Position numbers and translations under genes: made by a program. From NCBI GenBank assembly GCA_045802605.1, contig JBJMQS010000036.1, positions 1 through 64,000 of the forward strand: 64,000 nt of DNA. Reading direction: 5' to 3'. This document shows, piece after piece, positions 20,301-26,991 of the stretch. Source of the DNA: JBJMQS01 sp045802605. Lineage in GTDB: Bacteria; Planctomycetota; Planctomycetia; Gemmatales; Gemmataceae. The notes beneath the pieces were generated by a model that was not told the origin of the DNA, did not search any database, and saw only the letters and a program-made list of their open reading frames with translations. Within the stretch, counting starts at the first letter, position 1. Every line of letters begins with the position of its first letter.

Positions 20301-21155
20301 CAAAGCGGTGCGGCGATCGGCTTCCAGCAACTTCAGTTCGGCTTGCGCTTGGACGGTGCCGGCGTCGGTCCGGCTTTGATCGAGCCGCTTTTGCTCTTCG
20401 GCAATCGCGATCTCAGCCTGCGTAATTTGCCGAGCTTTTTCGTCCACTAAGATCGCGTCGCGCTGGACCTGTTCCTCGCGCTGCGCCACGGACGCGAGCC
20501 GGCTCTGAATGTCGCGCTCACTGCTTTCGATGACCGCCCGCTGGCGATCGAGCCGAGCGAGATCCTCGCGGTGATCGCGAATCGCGGCATCGATACGCTG
20601 CCGTTCGCCGGCCAACGCTTCTTCTCGCGCTTCGAGGTCGCGCTGGCGTGCTTCGAGATCGCGGGAGTTAAAGATCGGTTGGCGCGGAGTTGGTCGGCCC
20701 TCCGCGGCAATTCGGGATCGCGGCGCTGTCGGAGCGGACGGGTCTTCGCTGCTCCATGTGTTCGAACTGCGCAACGATTCGGCCGCTGATGGTCGGTGCG
20801 GCGTCGATGCGCCGACACCAACCGCGACCGGAGGCGCAGCGACGTTTGCCATCGCCGGCATGTGGATCACGATCTCGGCCTTGCCGATCGCAATCGTGTC
20901 GCCGTTGCCAAGCGGTGCGTGCTGCACCGGCTTGCCGTTGAGCATGAGCTTGAAGTTGGGCGCGAGCTTTCGCAGTCGGATGCCGTCGTCGGTGCGGGCG
21001 ATGACGCCGAAGACCGGCGGCAGATCGCCGCCGGGCAGGATCAAGTCGCAGCCCAGCACGCTGCCGAGCAGAAACTCGGCCCCGGTCACCTCGTGGAATG
21101 AGGGCCGATTGCCCGGCTGTCGCAGTTCGATGCGGACGGGAGTGGTGTTGGCCAT
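17352..21155 (-). CDS. FHA domain - long coiled coil - pseudokinase protein
   Basis: About 1267 residues. The start is set at ATG 21155 (MANTTPVRIELRQPG), because the FHA domain begins there and further upstream the frame runs into a duplicated non-coding repeat. Residues of about 5-100 form an FHA fold (GSVLGCDLILPGG, LNGKPV, NGDTIAIGKAEI), a phosphothreonine reader. From about 150 to 900 it is an almost continuous Glu/Arg/Gln/Ala heptad coiled coil. The C-terminal 270 residues resemble a protein kinase (LRHPHIAATIEV, GLATAHQWGLIHGAISAKALVL), but HRDxKxxN is replaced by HGAISAKAL and DFG by LTGVG, so it should be catalytically dead. It is probably a large scaffold in Ser/Thr kinase signalling. 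Confidence 0.85.
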   Translation of the reverse strand: MANTTPVRIELRQPGNRPSFHEVTGAEFLLGSVLGCDLILPGGDLPPVFGVIARTDDGIRLRKLAPNFKLMLNGKPVQHAPLGNGDTIAIGKAEIVIHMPAMANVAAPPVAVGVGASTPHRPSAAESLRSSNTWSSEDPSAPTAPRSRIAAEGRPTPRQPIFNSRDLEARQRDLEAREEALAGERQRIDAAIRDHREDLARLDRQRAVIESSERDIQSRLASVAQREEQVQRDAILVDEKARQITQAEIAIAEEQKRLDQSRTDAGTVQAQAELKLLEADRRTALLQGMEARLQRMREELDREALSLSEERKQHDARMANLPARENQLNARIVQIENTERAQFEQQRALDEREAAAGTLAAELATRQASFSEIDADLRHREEQLARDQQTLASDVQRCQENLARLDRWRDNLENQQQDLTAQESQLAARKMELDERAAQIEREAAAHHEQSRRVSEAEAKLQAELERVRQLQIELESNSTKLAEQAATSEGQQTILANLRAKMERMREELRTQARELDEQRARQATVERELAEKQARLEAEQNARDHGQAEFTEQAAALKAAIAKARELQDRVAAEEQALFAKAANTQVEAGEHVEQANTLRANSAQLLAMHHQLEAERNQLEADRATFKERERLLSQTEESRSRLQEQLVQRSRELDAMRITVEEQAATIARDRQLVDSDFGGLRHELDEKAAELQQLGQELAEREDQLQHRLERLKEIGQTLAAERKHRAEAKAQWEEETRQAAEDLARIRAELEAYRGEALDKAVELQEVLPELELRGTTALERLSHAREELKHHVAELHEVAQQSREDLELLRQKVQSDTERLKAQHSDLGKARFEHRLAVTAFRQQLIDWQGRVGEMKQTLVSNRSRSESPPSDLDAAAQDIDATTQLLARQAEQLDQPREEVAYHLSGMRDWFRRKLRELAYSGAKKGPAVQAGANQILSMRAELDPGDRTLGELLRSLELVDDQTLSALWLEARRQRRSLRQVLLASGKLTVYQMALIEAGNVDNLCIGPLGVIDRLRVTPHESVYRVIDPRPGNLTGPLVLRHLADVEMQDAVRPDEFRQRFAALAELRHPHIAATIEVLEINDRPAALQEWLTGLTGSDWPSLAASPGVWYRLTCQALLGLATAHQWGLIHGAISAKALVLTPDGLVKLTGVGEPVWLTGADVNATAADDVTALGQVAASWAALVPKRKGAKPPRPLPKAVRAVLDNWAAGGYDSAAAVLEELDRSGSDVPSGVETWERLVKFAGENSSEGVTWRKSA

Positions 21156-21359
21156 GGCGCGTGCGGGGTCCGGGGTTGGCATCCATGCCGCGACCGCCCG
21201 GCCGCGGGCCCTGAATTGGAACGGATTTGCGAAAATCTGGCTAGGGCAAGTGGGGCGGAAAGGAAGTGATTGCATTCCATGAATCCTCGGCGAATTGCGG
21301 GCGGCCGTGGCAAAATGTGTTCGGTTCAGGTCTCTATTAGCCTTGAAGGCCGCGCTCTG

Positions 21360-21749
21360 TGCGCGCAGTACTGCCTGGGAAAATGCGAGCGGGTGTAGTG
21401 GGCGTTTTGGTTGTTGTTGGTGAATCTTCCTCGCCGAGCGGGAGCGCTTGCTCCTCTCACGCCTCTTTGTGGAAGTTGACGAAGCTCGCCGCCTTGTGTT
21501 TAAGGGCGGCTTTGCCGGGCGAGCAGTGGAATTGGCCGCCCGGTCGTCGCTTGCGGTGGTGGTAGTGGTGGTGGTGTTCGTCTGCGACGACCGCAATTGG
21601 GCATGGGCCCCACAGAAGTGGAAGCACCCGTCTCACAAGAGTGAGACGATCGCCCGCTCGCATCCCCCAGAACAGTCCGCAGGCATTTGATGCTGACCTC
21701 AGCTGCAGCCAACAGGAAATGCCAAGAACAAATATCCGACACTTTGGGG
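21360..21749 (-). repeat. 390-bp dispersed element, copy 1 (structured, non-coding)
   Basis: This segment, read on the minus strand, matches 52034-52425 at roughly 90% by eye. It contains two conserved stems: CGTCTCAC/GTGAGACG (21629-21648), and GGTCGTCGC/GCGACGACC (21542-21550 with 21584-21592) whose loop is a CAC-repeat. Compared with copy 2 there are indels of 1 base (hairpin loop), 3 bases (CAC run) and 4 bases, so no reading frame is conserved and the element is not a protein gene. It points toward, and ends about 205 bases before, the FHA protein start. Confidence 0.8.
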
Positions 21750-21802
21750 TGGAATGCAAATGAAAATGGGAATGTTGCAAGCGTCTCAGTTTGCGCGTTT
21801 CG

Positions 21803-21857
21803 GAGCGTGGGGCGTGAGCTCCATGAGGGATGCTCATGGGGCTCACGCCCCACGCTC
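21803..21857. repeat. 55-base palindromic hairpin
   Basis: Perfect 17-bp arms, GAGCGTGGGGCGTGAGC and its complement, plus an inner 7-bp stem CCATGAG/CTCATGG around a short loop. No T tract follows. It belongs to the long GC-rich intergenic palindromes seen elsewhere in this window. The rest of 21858-22048 shows no gene. Confidence 0.7.
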
Positions 21858-22048
21858 AGTTGACGAACGGCAATGTGCAACAGTAGCGAATTTGGATATT
21901 TGCAATCACAGTCCGATCCCATTTAGCGGGCAACGGGCCCGCGGCAGCTTTCTCACCTGACAATTCGAAATGTAAGTAGAATGAATAATTCACCTTCGAT
22001 AATGGATGGTATTGCAGCGCCAGTCCCTGCATGCCTCTGGAGTAAAAC

Positions 22049-22204
22049 ATGCTGACAGTGGTTTTGATCGTGGTCTTGATTATCGTCCTCGGCGGCGGCG
22101 GTTACGGCTACCGCAGCGGCAACAACATCATGGCGGGGGGCGGCGGTCTTGTCGGGTTAGTGCTTCTTATCCTTCTCGTCATGCTCCTGATGGGCCGCCT
22201 GTAG
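22049..22204 (+). CDS. DUF3309-like small membrane peptide
   Basis: A 51-residue peptide. The start MLTVVLIVVLIIVLGGGGYGYRS, the Gly-rich centre and the end LLILLVMLLMGRL match the layout of DUF3309 proteins: two short hydrophobic helices around a Gly/Tyr turn, about 50 residues. CTGGAG lies upstream of the ATG. The function of the family is unknown. It is the last ordinary chromosomal gene before the attC array. Confidence 0.7.
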   Translation: MLTVVLIVVLIIVLGGGGYGYRSGNNIMAGGGGLVGLVLLILLVMLLMGRL

Positions 22205-22232
22205 TACTTCCCCCGCCTTAGGGAGCAACCGA

Positions 22233-22418
22233 GTGATGCGCGACCCGAAAGCGCTTGGCGGTGCCAAATCGAAATGCCTACAGACAGTCGAGATGGTCGA
22301 GCAATTTGCGCACGATTGTATCGCTCTTGCCGCTGACCATTCGCAAATTGCGCAACTGCTGGGTCTTCCCACAAAACCAATCACTCCACCTGCCCCGGAG
22401 GGCATGTCGTTAGTTTGA
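22233..22418 (+). CDS. small hypothetical protein at the left edge of the array
   Basis: A 61-codon open frame with GTG 22233 (or ATG 22236) preceded by GGGAG. The sequence contains VEMVEQFAHDCIALAADHSQIAQLLGL, a plausible helix pair, and its stop lies inside the first attC-like site, a usual layout for cassette genes. No family was recognised and no left cassette boundary is visible. Confidence 0.35.
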   Translation: MMRDPKALGGAKSKCLQTVEMVEQFAHDCIALAADHSQIAQLLGLPTKPITPPAPEGMSLV

Positions 22419-22463
22419 AGGCAGGCGGACGAGAGTGCTCGCTGGTGAGCTTGGCCGTTCGGC
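22371..22463 (+). repeat. attC site 1 (degenerate arms)
   Basis: The left core is AAAAC followed by CAATCACTCCACCTG; the loop contains AGTTTGAAGGCAG; the right end is GGTGAG...CCGTTCGGC. The outer L arm pairs (CTC-ACC with GGT-GAG), but the inner GC arm is lost. The cassette junction is after G22457. Confidence 0.6.
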
Positions 22464-22480
22464 TGGGGAGGGCTTCGGAC

Positions 22481-22859
22481 GTGGAGGATGCTTGGCGGGA
22501 GCAGATACGCTCGCGGTTCCCCGATTGGGGCACCGACGCGGCCCTCGCCCGGTGGTCCGAGAATCGTGCGCGGCTGTCGGTCGGGTCGTTGGTCCGTGGC
22601 GAGGTCATCGCGCGCGCCGTTCGGCGTCTGGGTGGACATCGCTGCACTTCATCCGGCACTTCTTCTTGTGCCCGAGATGGCCGGGGCGCGAGAGCGGCGG
22701 ATAGAGTTCGAGGACTACCCTGCGCTGGGTATTGTGCTCGAGGCGTGGATCGTGTTACTCGGCGATGGGGCGGAGATCGCGCTGTCACAGAACCCACAGG
22801 CAGCCGAGTTGGCACAAAGGCAGGTCGAACCAAACGCAGCAACAGACGGCGGGGCATGA
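22481..22859 (+). pseudogene. S1/OB-fold-like cassette protein, frameshifted
   Basis: GTG 22481 follows GGGGAGG and encodes VEDAWREQIRSRFPDWG and ARLSVGSLVRGEVIARA. At the GC-repeat near 22612-22620 the frame breaks; adding two bases (one GC unit) continues as PFGVWVDIAALHPALLLVPEM, RRIEFEDYPALG and GDGAEIALSQNP. The order of these segments is that of an S1-like RNA-binding OB fold (GEV...FGVWVDI...HPALL...V...D...I.LS). The corrected product is about 126 residues. The gene fills cassette 1, and its stop lies in the next attC. Confidence 0.65.
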
Positions 22860-22919
22860 ATGGATTTCTGCAACCCATCGCTCACCGGTGGTCCGCCGCC
22901 CTGAGCTTCACCGTTAAGC
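22823..22919 (+). repeat. attC site 2
   Basis: The left core is GGTCGAAC and the right core is GTTAAGC (classical GTTRRRY). Arms CAG-A-CGGCGG and CCGCCG-CC-CTG pair around a long loop, with AGC/GCT outside. The sequence class differs from the main family. The junction is after G22913. Confidence 0.6.
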
Positions 22920-22932
22920 GGGTGAATGCGTT

Positions 22933-23532
22933 GTGTGGACTCCGCGAAGCAAGCAACTGGCCAATGGTCGCGTGATTCGGGTCGCCATCGACCTCGGCGC
23001 ATCTCCGGTTTCGTACGCCGAGGTATTGCGCCTTTGGCAGGACGATGCCGATTTCCGCTCAGTGTTCATGGGACTGTTGGCTGATTCGCCATTTCGTGCG
23101 TTTCGATGGGAGACTCCGCCGATTACAGTTGCGACCGCGAACCGCCCCTTTGAGTTCGTACTCATCGACAGCCCTGAACTGGTAAGCAACCCTGATGTTG
23201 AGGCGTTCGCTGAACACTTCAGGAGTGGGGGCGAGGGCGGGGTCGTCGAATTTCCGAATCTCGGCAACGATGCGATCATGGTGGTGCCGTGTCCGACCGG
23301 CCCAATCACCGCCTATGCGCACATCGGGGCATTTCTGCGGCAGGCACCCGACCAACAAAGACACTCGCTTTGGGAGTTGGTCGGTGCGGCGATGCAACGT
23401 CGGCTCGGCACCAACCCCGTTTGGCTCAGCACTGCGGGGGCTGGTGTGTCGTGGTTGCACGTCCGGCTCGATGATCGGCCTAAGTATTACAGCCATGCGC
23501 CCTATCGAAGTGCCAGCGTAACTGACGGCTGA
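22933..23532 (+). CDS. DUF6940-like cassette protein
   Basis: A 199-residue protein, starting at GTG 22933 with MWTPRSKQLANGR, 19 bases into the cassette. Recognisable blocks are DFRSVFMGLLADSPFRAFRW, FEFVLIDSPEL, VVEFPNLGNDAIMVVPCP and the strongly conserved WLSTAGAGVSWLHVRLD. These match, from memory, the DUF6940 family found widely in cassette arrays and myxobacterial or planctomycete genomes. No catalytic role is known. The stop lies inside the following attC. Confidence 0.75.
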   Translation: MWTPRSKQLANGRVIRVAIDLGASPVSYAEVLRLWQDDADFRSVFMGLLADSPFRAFRWETPPITVATANRPFEFVLIDSPELVSNPDVEAFAEHFRSGGEGGVVEFPNLGNDAIMVVPCPTGPITAYAHIGAFLRQAPDQQRHSLWELVGAAMQRRLGTNPVWLSTAGAGVSWLHVRLDDRPKYYSHAPYRSASVTDG

Positions 23533-23612
23533 AGTTGAGGGGCGGGAGATGATAGACGTCGGGGATTTCATAGCTCACCAGTACCGCCGCTGCTCAGCGA
23601 TGTCATTTATGC
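23515..23612 (+). repeat. attC site 3 (degenerate right core)
   Basis: The left core AGCGTAAC is followed by TGACGGCTGA; the right side ends TCAGCGATGTCA-TTTATGC. Stems TGAC/GTCA, GCTGA/TCAGC and GCGG/CCGC pair. The expected G of the right core is T. The next cassette starts TTATGC. Confidence 0.5.
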
Positions 23613-23624
23613 GTCGGAGGTATG

Positions 23625-23975
23625 ATGTTCGGCTGGTTCAAACGAAAGGCGACCTTCGACAGCAACGGCGAGGTGGTCGTGGCACAGCCTCCCGACGCGG
23701 TGTTTCCATGGCCGAAGGGCGCGGTGTTAACCGCAGTGGACGAGGTAACCCTCGCGCTGCCTACGGGGTTGTTCGACGGCAATCGGCCACTGAGCGAATT
23801 CGTGTTCGGCCCCGATGACCTCGAGATGAACATCCCGCCCGGCGGCGACACGTTTTTCATCCGCCTAATGCCAGGCATGTCTGTGAGCCTCGCCAAGTCT
23901 GTCCAATCTCGGGTGTTAGCGGAAGATAAAAGACCCAAGCGAATCCGCGTCAAGCGCCCTCCGGCCGAAGCATAA
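23625..23975 (+). CDS. hypothetical cassette protein
   Basis: About 116 residues beginning MFGWFKRKATFDSNGE. GGAGG sits immediately before the tandem ATGs; ATG 23625 has the better spacing over 23622. It is a soluble, beta-rich-looking protein with Pro/Gly turns (FVFGPDDLEMNIPPGGDTFF) and a basic tail (KRPKRIRVKRPPAEA). No family was recognised. The gene begins 18 bases into its cassette and its stop sits at the next attC. Confidence 0.65.
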   Translation: MFGWFKRKATFDSNGEVVVAQPPDAVFPWPKGAVLTAVDEVTLALPTGLFDGNRPLSEFVFGPDDLEMNIPPGGDTFFIRLMPGMSVSLAKSVQSRVLAEDKRPKRIRVKRPPAEA

Positions 23976-24079
23976 CCACATGCCGCCGTGGACGGGTCCG
24001 TGTCGCGTCCAAAGTTTGTTTTCGGTATCATGTTTTCTGTTGCGTTGCGTGACTCGCCGCAGAGCACTTACCGTTAGCC
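23970..24079 (+). repeat. attC-like site 4 (weak arms)
   Basis: The left core GCATAAC is the exact complement of the start TTATGC of its own cassette. The right core is GTTAGCC. The arms ATGCCGCC and CGCCGCA pair only in part, so recombination activity is doubtful. The junction is after G24073. Confidence 0.45.
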
Positions 24080-24082
24080 CGC

Positions 24083-24415
24083 ATGAGCACTCCGACATAT
24101 CCGTGGTCGAAATTGGTTCAGGACATTCAAGACCTTCGACCAGCCGTGCGAATGAAGTGGTCTGGAGACAACGAAGCGTCGAGTTGGAATCCATGGTTGA
24201 TCATGCCAGTCGATGGCATGCTTGAAACCGGCCAGATAGGCCCTGTACTTTTTAGAGAAGTAGAGTGGGTGGAAATCGATTCACATCAAATGAACGAAGG
24301 CGGTCGTCTTGTGCCAACCGATCAGAGCGACAAGCTTGTTCGGGCACTGCGTGCGGCGTCGATTGATTATGTTAAGACTGATGCCGTGTTTTGTATTACA
24401 GCGAATGCGAGATAA
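24083..24415 (+). CDS. hypothetical cassette protein
   Basis: 110 residues, ATG only 10 bases after the cassette junction and without a clear Shine-Dalgarno, as is common for cassette genes. The sequence contains DLRPAVRMKWSGDNEASSWN, VLFREVEWVEIDSH and a C-terminal KLVRALRAASI helix. No family was recognised; it looks like a small alpha/beta cytosolic protein. Confidence 0.65.
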   Translation: MSTPTYPWSKLVQDIQDLRPAVRMKWSGDNEASSWNPWLIMPVDGMLETGQIGPVLFREVEWVEIDSHQMNEGGRLVPTDQSDKLVRALRAASIDYVKTDAVFCITANAR

Positions 24416-24505
24416 CCACTCGCGCCGCCTGACCGGAGCAACCGCTTCGTGTAGTTTTGAAGGCAGCCGGGGAAATTGCCCCAGCGGGTGAGTGAGGCGT
24501 TCGGC
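24408..24505 (+). repeat. attC site 5 (main family)
   Basis: The left core GAGATAAC is followed by CACTCGCGCCGCCTGACCGG; the loop has CGTGTAGTTTTGAAGGCAGCC; the right arm TTGCCCCAGCGGGTGAG ends with GCGTTCGGC. The junction is after G24499. Confidence 0.75.
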
Positions 24506-24515
24506 GTAATCGGTC

Positions 24516-25039
24516 ATGTTTGAATGGCTACGGATATTACTGTTTGTGTTTTCACTTTCCGGGGCGGCACTGTGGACGCGCCATCGGCCGACGCCAGCGC
24601 GCCAATTCGCCTTTGGTATGGTTTTACTACTATCCGTTCTTTGGGCGGCGAGCATACTGACCGGCCTTCTTCGCACATCCGACTCTGAAATTGCAGGAGT
24701 TCACCGGTGGTTGGGGCACACATTCGTAATTGTCGCCTGGCTGGCGGCAGCCGTATCGATGGGTGTGTTTTGGGGACTAGGAACAGGCGTGACTTTGAAG
24801 AACATGTTTTGCCGATGCATCCTGGTATGCGGGCACTGGGCGGCTGTTTCTTTGCCGCTGCCACAGGCTACGTGGATGGCGCGGAACCGAATTCTCAATT
24901 GCGATTTCGGATACTTCACGAAGTCGGATTTCCTTTAGTCACCTTGGCGTTATTGGCAACATGGATCAGGATCATGTGGCGACCCGGTAATATTGCCAAA
25001 CCATCCGCGGCACCTGACCGGGGCGGGCACGTCGTGTAG
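24516..25039 (+). pseudogene. multi-pass membrane cassette protein, probable frameshift
   Basis: ATG 24516 encodes hydrophobic segments (LRILLFVFSLSGAALW, FGMVLLLSVLWAASILTG, TFVIVAWLAAAVSMGVFW). Near the G4 run at 24774-24777 one extra G would move the frame into TRNRRDFEEHVLPMHPG, then ALGGCFFAAATGYVDG and LRFRILHEVGFPLVTLALLATW, which look like the rest of the same membrane protein (HxxxP loop, RFRxLHE, final helix). Without correction the product ends at 24938. The corrected protein has four or five helices and about 170 residues. Confidence 0.55.
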
Positions 25040-25086
25040 TTTGAAGGCAGCCGAAGGAGTGCCCCGGCTGGTAATCGGCGTTCGGT
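24993..25086 (+). repeat. attC site 6 (main family)
   Basis: The left core is GCCAAAC, followed by CATCCGCGGCACCTGACCGGGGC; the loop is GTGTAGTTTGAAGGCAGCC; the right arm is GTGCCCCGGCTGG; the right core is GCGTTCGGTG. Inner stem CCGGGGC/GCCCCGG is perfect. The junction is after G25080. Confidence 0.8.
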
Positions 25087-25104
25087 GATCTAAGAGATTG
25101 TCAG

Positions 25105-25320
25105 ATGTCGTTCAAAGTCTCGATAGCGAGCCCGCCAGATCGCGAGAGGCTCGTCGCAATGATCGACTTTGGAAATGAGCAATGGGCAGAAATCAATCAA
25201 GAGTCCGATACACTCGTACTGGAAGTCTATAGTCGGCGCGATGGCACACCGTGGGTGTTTCCACTTGAAGAAGCGATCACGGCAATTCAGCAGGCGAAAG
25301 TCCGGCTAACTTCTAGGTAG
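25105..25320 (+). CDS. hypothetical cassette protein, copy A of a duplicated cassette
   Basis: 71 residues starting MSFKVSIASPPDRERL, with AMIDFGNEQWAEINQES, LEVYSRRDGTPW and a C-terminal helix EEAITAIQQAKVRL. It is a small alpha/beta protein of unknown function. It differs from the second copy at 26767-26982 by two residues (Glu to Asp and Gly to Glu). The gene lies 24 bases inside the cassette. Confidence 0.8.
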   Translation: MSFKVSIASPPDRERLVAMIDFGNEQWAEINQESDTLVLEVYSRRDGTPWVFPLEEAITAIQQAKVRLTSR

Positions 25321-25330
25321 CGGCAATGAT

Positions 25331-25425
25331 CACCGAACCATCTGCTCCACCTGACCGAGGCAGTCGCATCGTGTAGTTTGAAGACAGTCGGACGATTGCC
25401 CCGCCACGTGAGCGAAGCATCCGGT
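25331..25425 (+). repeat. attC site 7 (main family, damaged right core)
   Basis: The left core GATCACCGAAC is complementary to the cassette start TTCGGTGATC at 25081. The arm is CACCTGACCGAGGC; the loop is GTGTAGTTTGAAGACAG; the right arm is GCCCCGCCACGTGAG. The right core is ATCCGG in place of TTCGG. Confidence 0.7.
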
Positions 25426-25455
25426 CTGGTGGCACTCGGTGGGTTCGCGACAGAC

Positions 25456-25722
25456 ATGAGTAGTAGCAACCTACCGCCTCTTCGGCCGCTACATCCCGAC
25501 AGTACTTTGATCGTTTCCAAACTCGAGAAATACACCAAGCTCCCTGATCAGGAGTTGATTGATTCCTTGAAGCCGGGGCAAACAGGATCGCTGAAAGCTC
25601 GGCCCGACGGGACGATTATCGATGGACACCATCGAATTAAGGTTCTTCGCGATCGCGGCATTCAGGTGGATGCGCTGCCACGTGAGATTATTCCGAAAGA
25701 TGCTATGCCGGACCCGTCGTAA
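25456..25722 (+). CDS. ParB/sulfiredoxin-like cassette protein
   Basis: About 88 residues from ATG 25456 (MSSSNLPPLRPLHPDST). The core contains KLPDQELIDSLKPG and the motif DGTIIDGHHRIKVLRDRG. This corresponds to the ParB/Srx-type nucleotide-binding loop (DG.HR...L...G) used in ParB CTPase and nuclease families, here in a minimal single domain. No DNA-binding domain is attached. The phosphatase gene starts 27 bases downstream in the same cassette. Confidence 0.7.
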   Translation: MSSSNLPPLRPLHPDSTLIVSKLEKYTKLPDQELIDSLKPGQTGSLKARPDGTIIDGHHRIKVLRDRGIQVDALPREIIPKDAMPDPS

Positions 25723-25749
25723 CGACAAATTCCCGGGTAGAATAGTAAC

Positions 25750-26259
25750 ATGCGAACCGAACTGTTTTGGATTCCGGGACCGTGGTTAGGGCGGATGGCG
25801 ATAATGCCGCGTCCTCGCGGCGGCGACTGGTTGGAGGAAGAAATCAAGTCCTGGCGCTTAGCTCGCATTGATGTCGTGGTTGATCTACTCACAAACGAAG
25901 AACAGATTGAGCTAGATCTAATTGATGAAGAGGCGGTGTGTCGCGCGAACGGAGTCGAATATGTGTCGTTCCCGATCACCGATCGAGGGATACCAACGTC
26001 GCGTGAAGCATTTTCGGAACTGATTACGAAGATTGCAGAACAACTTGCAAGCAGCAAGAACGTTGCCATTCATTGTCGCCAAGGCATCGGTCGCGCGGCT
26101 CTGATTGCGATCTGCGTTTTGGTCGCGTCGGGAATCGAGCCAGCGACTGCCACAAAGCAGGTCGGTGCGGCCCGAGGTTGCACAGTTCCCGAAACTCCTG
26201 AACAACGTCGCTGGATCGCGGACTTCTCGGAATCGCTAGTGGCCGGACGGTCCAAGTAA
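25750..26259 (+). CDS. cysteine-dependent protein phosphatase (DSP/PTP-like)
   Basis: A 169-residue protein. The signature HCRQGIGRAALI gives the CX5R P-loop with Cys109 and Arg115. The general-acid loop is probably ITDRGIPT (Asp78). N-terminal FWIPGPWLGRMAIMPRPRGG resembles small dual-specificity phosphatases found in bacteria. The C terminus has PETPEQRRWIADF, a typical closing helix. It could remove phosphate from proteins or small molecules. It shares a cassette with the ParB-like gene, a two-gene arrangement. Confidence 0.85.
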   Translation: MRTELFWIPGPWLGRMAIMPRPRGGDWLEEEIKSWRLARIDVVVDLLTNEEQIELDLIDEEAVCRANGVEYVSFPITDRGIPTSREAFSELITKIAEQLASSKNVAIHCRQGIGRAALIAICVLVASGIEPATATKQVGAARGCTVPETPEQRRWIADFSESLVAGRSK

Positions 26260-26274
26260 TTCGACAATGTTAGC

Positions 26275-26369
26275 CGAGCGAACCATCCGTTGCGCTTCAC
26301 CGGGACGGCGATCCGTGTAGTTTGAGGCCAGCGGGAGATTTGCCCCGGCAGGTGAGCGAAATGTTATGC
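26275..26369 (+). repeat. attC site 8 (main family)
   Basis: The left core GAGCGAAC is followed by CATCCGTTGCGCTTCACCGGG; the loop is GTGTAGTTTGAGGCCAG; the right arm is TTGCCCCGGCAGGTGAG; the right core is GTTATGC. The junction is after G26363, three bases before the next start codon is complete. Confidence 0.75.
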
Positions 26370-26659
26370 CTGACACTATGTGGCCATTCGATCAAGGACC
26401 CCGAGTTGCAGCGGTTACAACGCGACAGGTGCTTGATGGTTTGCCGGTTCTTCGCGTCACACACTATTCAGACGATCATGACTGGGCCTTCGTTTGCGGT
26501 ACGACCGATGCACCAGAGGACGGCCGCGTCATTCCGATGGAAGAGGTGCTGCGACTTGATCCGACGTTGAGATCAATCAGCGACCTTCCACCTGGCTGGA
26601 CCGCTTGGCGAGAAGGAGTCGGAGAGGCGTGGCGCCGTTTCCGCAACGACCATGCATAA
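26366..26659 (+). CDS. DUF2185 / Imm33-like cassette protein
   Basis: A 97-residue protein. MPDTMWPFDQGPRVAAVTTR, VLRVTHYSDDHDWAFVCG, DGRVIPMEEVLRLDPTL and DLPPGWTAWRE match the pattern of DUF2185 proteins, a family that includes Imm33 immunity-type proteins. Assignment is from memory and moderate. ATG 26366 begins two bases into the cassette, so the start codon is part of the recombination core; MW at 26378 is an alternative start. Confidence 0.7.
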   Translation: MPDTMWPFDQGPRVAAVTTRQVLDGLPVLRVTHYSDDHDWAFVCGTTDAPEDGRVIPMEEVLRLDPTLRSISDLPPGWTAWREGVGEAWRRFRNDHA

Positions 26660-26748
26660 CCATCGGCTGAATCTGACCGGCACAGTCGCATCATGTAGTT
26701 TGAATGCAGCCGGACGATCGGCCCCGGCAGGTGATCGAAGCGTTCGGT
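26652..26748 (+). repeat. attC site 9 (main family)
   Basis: The left core GCATAAC exactly complements the start TTATGC of its own cassette at 26364. Arms are ATCTGACCGGC / GGCCCCGGCAGGTGA; the loop is ATGTAGTTTGAATGCAGCCGG; the right core is GCGTTCGGTG. The junction is after G26742. Confidence 0.78.
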
Positions 26749-26766
26749 GATCTAAGAGATTGTCAG

Positions 26767-26982
26767 ATGTCGTTCAAAGTCTCGATAGCGAGCCCGCCAG
26801 ATCGCGACAGACTTGTCGCAATGATCGACTTTGAAAATGAGCAATGGGCAGAAATCAATCAAGAGTCCGATACACTCGTACTGGAAGTCTATAGTCGGCG
26901 CGATGGCACACCATGGGTGTTTCCACTTGAAGAAGCGATCACGGCAATTCAGCAGGCGAAAGTCCGGCTAACTTCTAGGTAG
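26767..26982 (+). CDS. hypothetical cassette protein, copy B of a duplicated cassette
   Basis: 71 residues, almost identical to the protein at 25105-25320 (DRDRL for DRERL, DFENE for DFGNE). Only five bases differ in the coding sequence. Identity starts exactly at the cassette junction (TTCGGTGATC at 26743), so the duplication happened by cassette capture or slippage, not by a random tandem duplication. Confidence 0.8.
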   Translation: MSFKVSIASPPDRDRLVAMIDFENEQWAEINQESDTLVLEVYSRRDGTPWVFPLEEAITAIQQAKVRLTSR

Positions 26983-26991
26983 CGGCAATGA

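Noticed and set aside
21156..21596. N-terminal extension of the FHA protein, starting at 21596
   Set aside because: The extension is low-complexity Thr/Arg/Lys-rich and lies in the duplicated element, whose frame is not conserved between copies.
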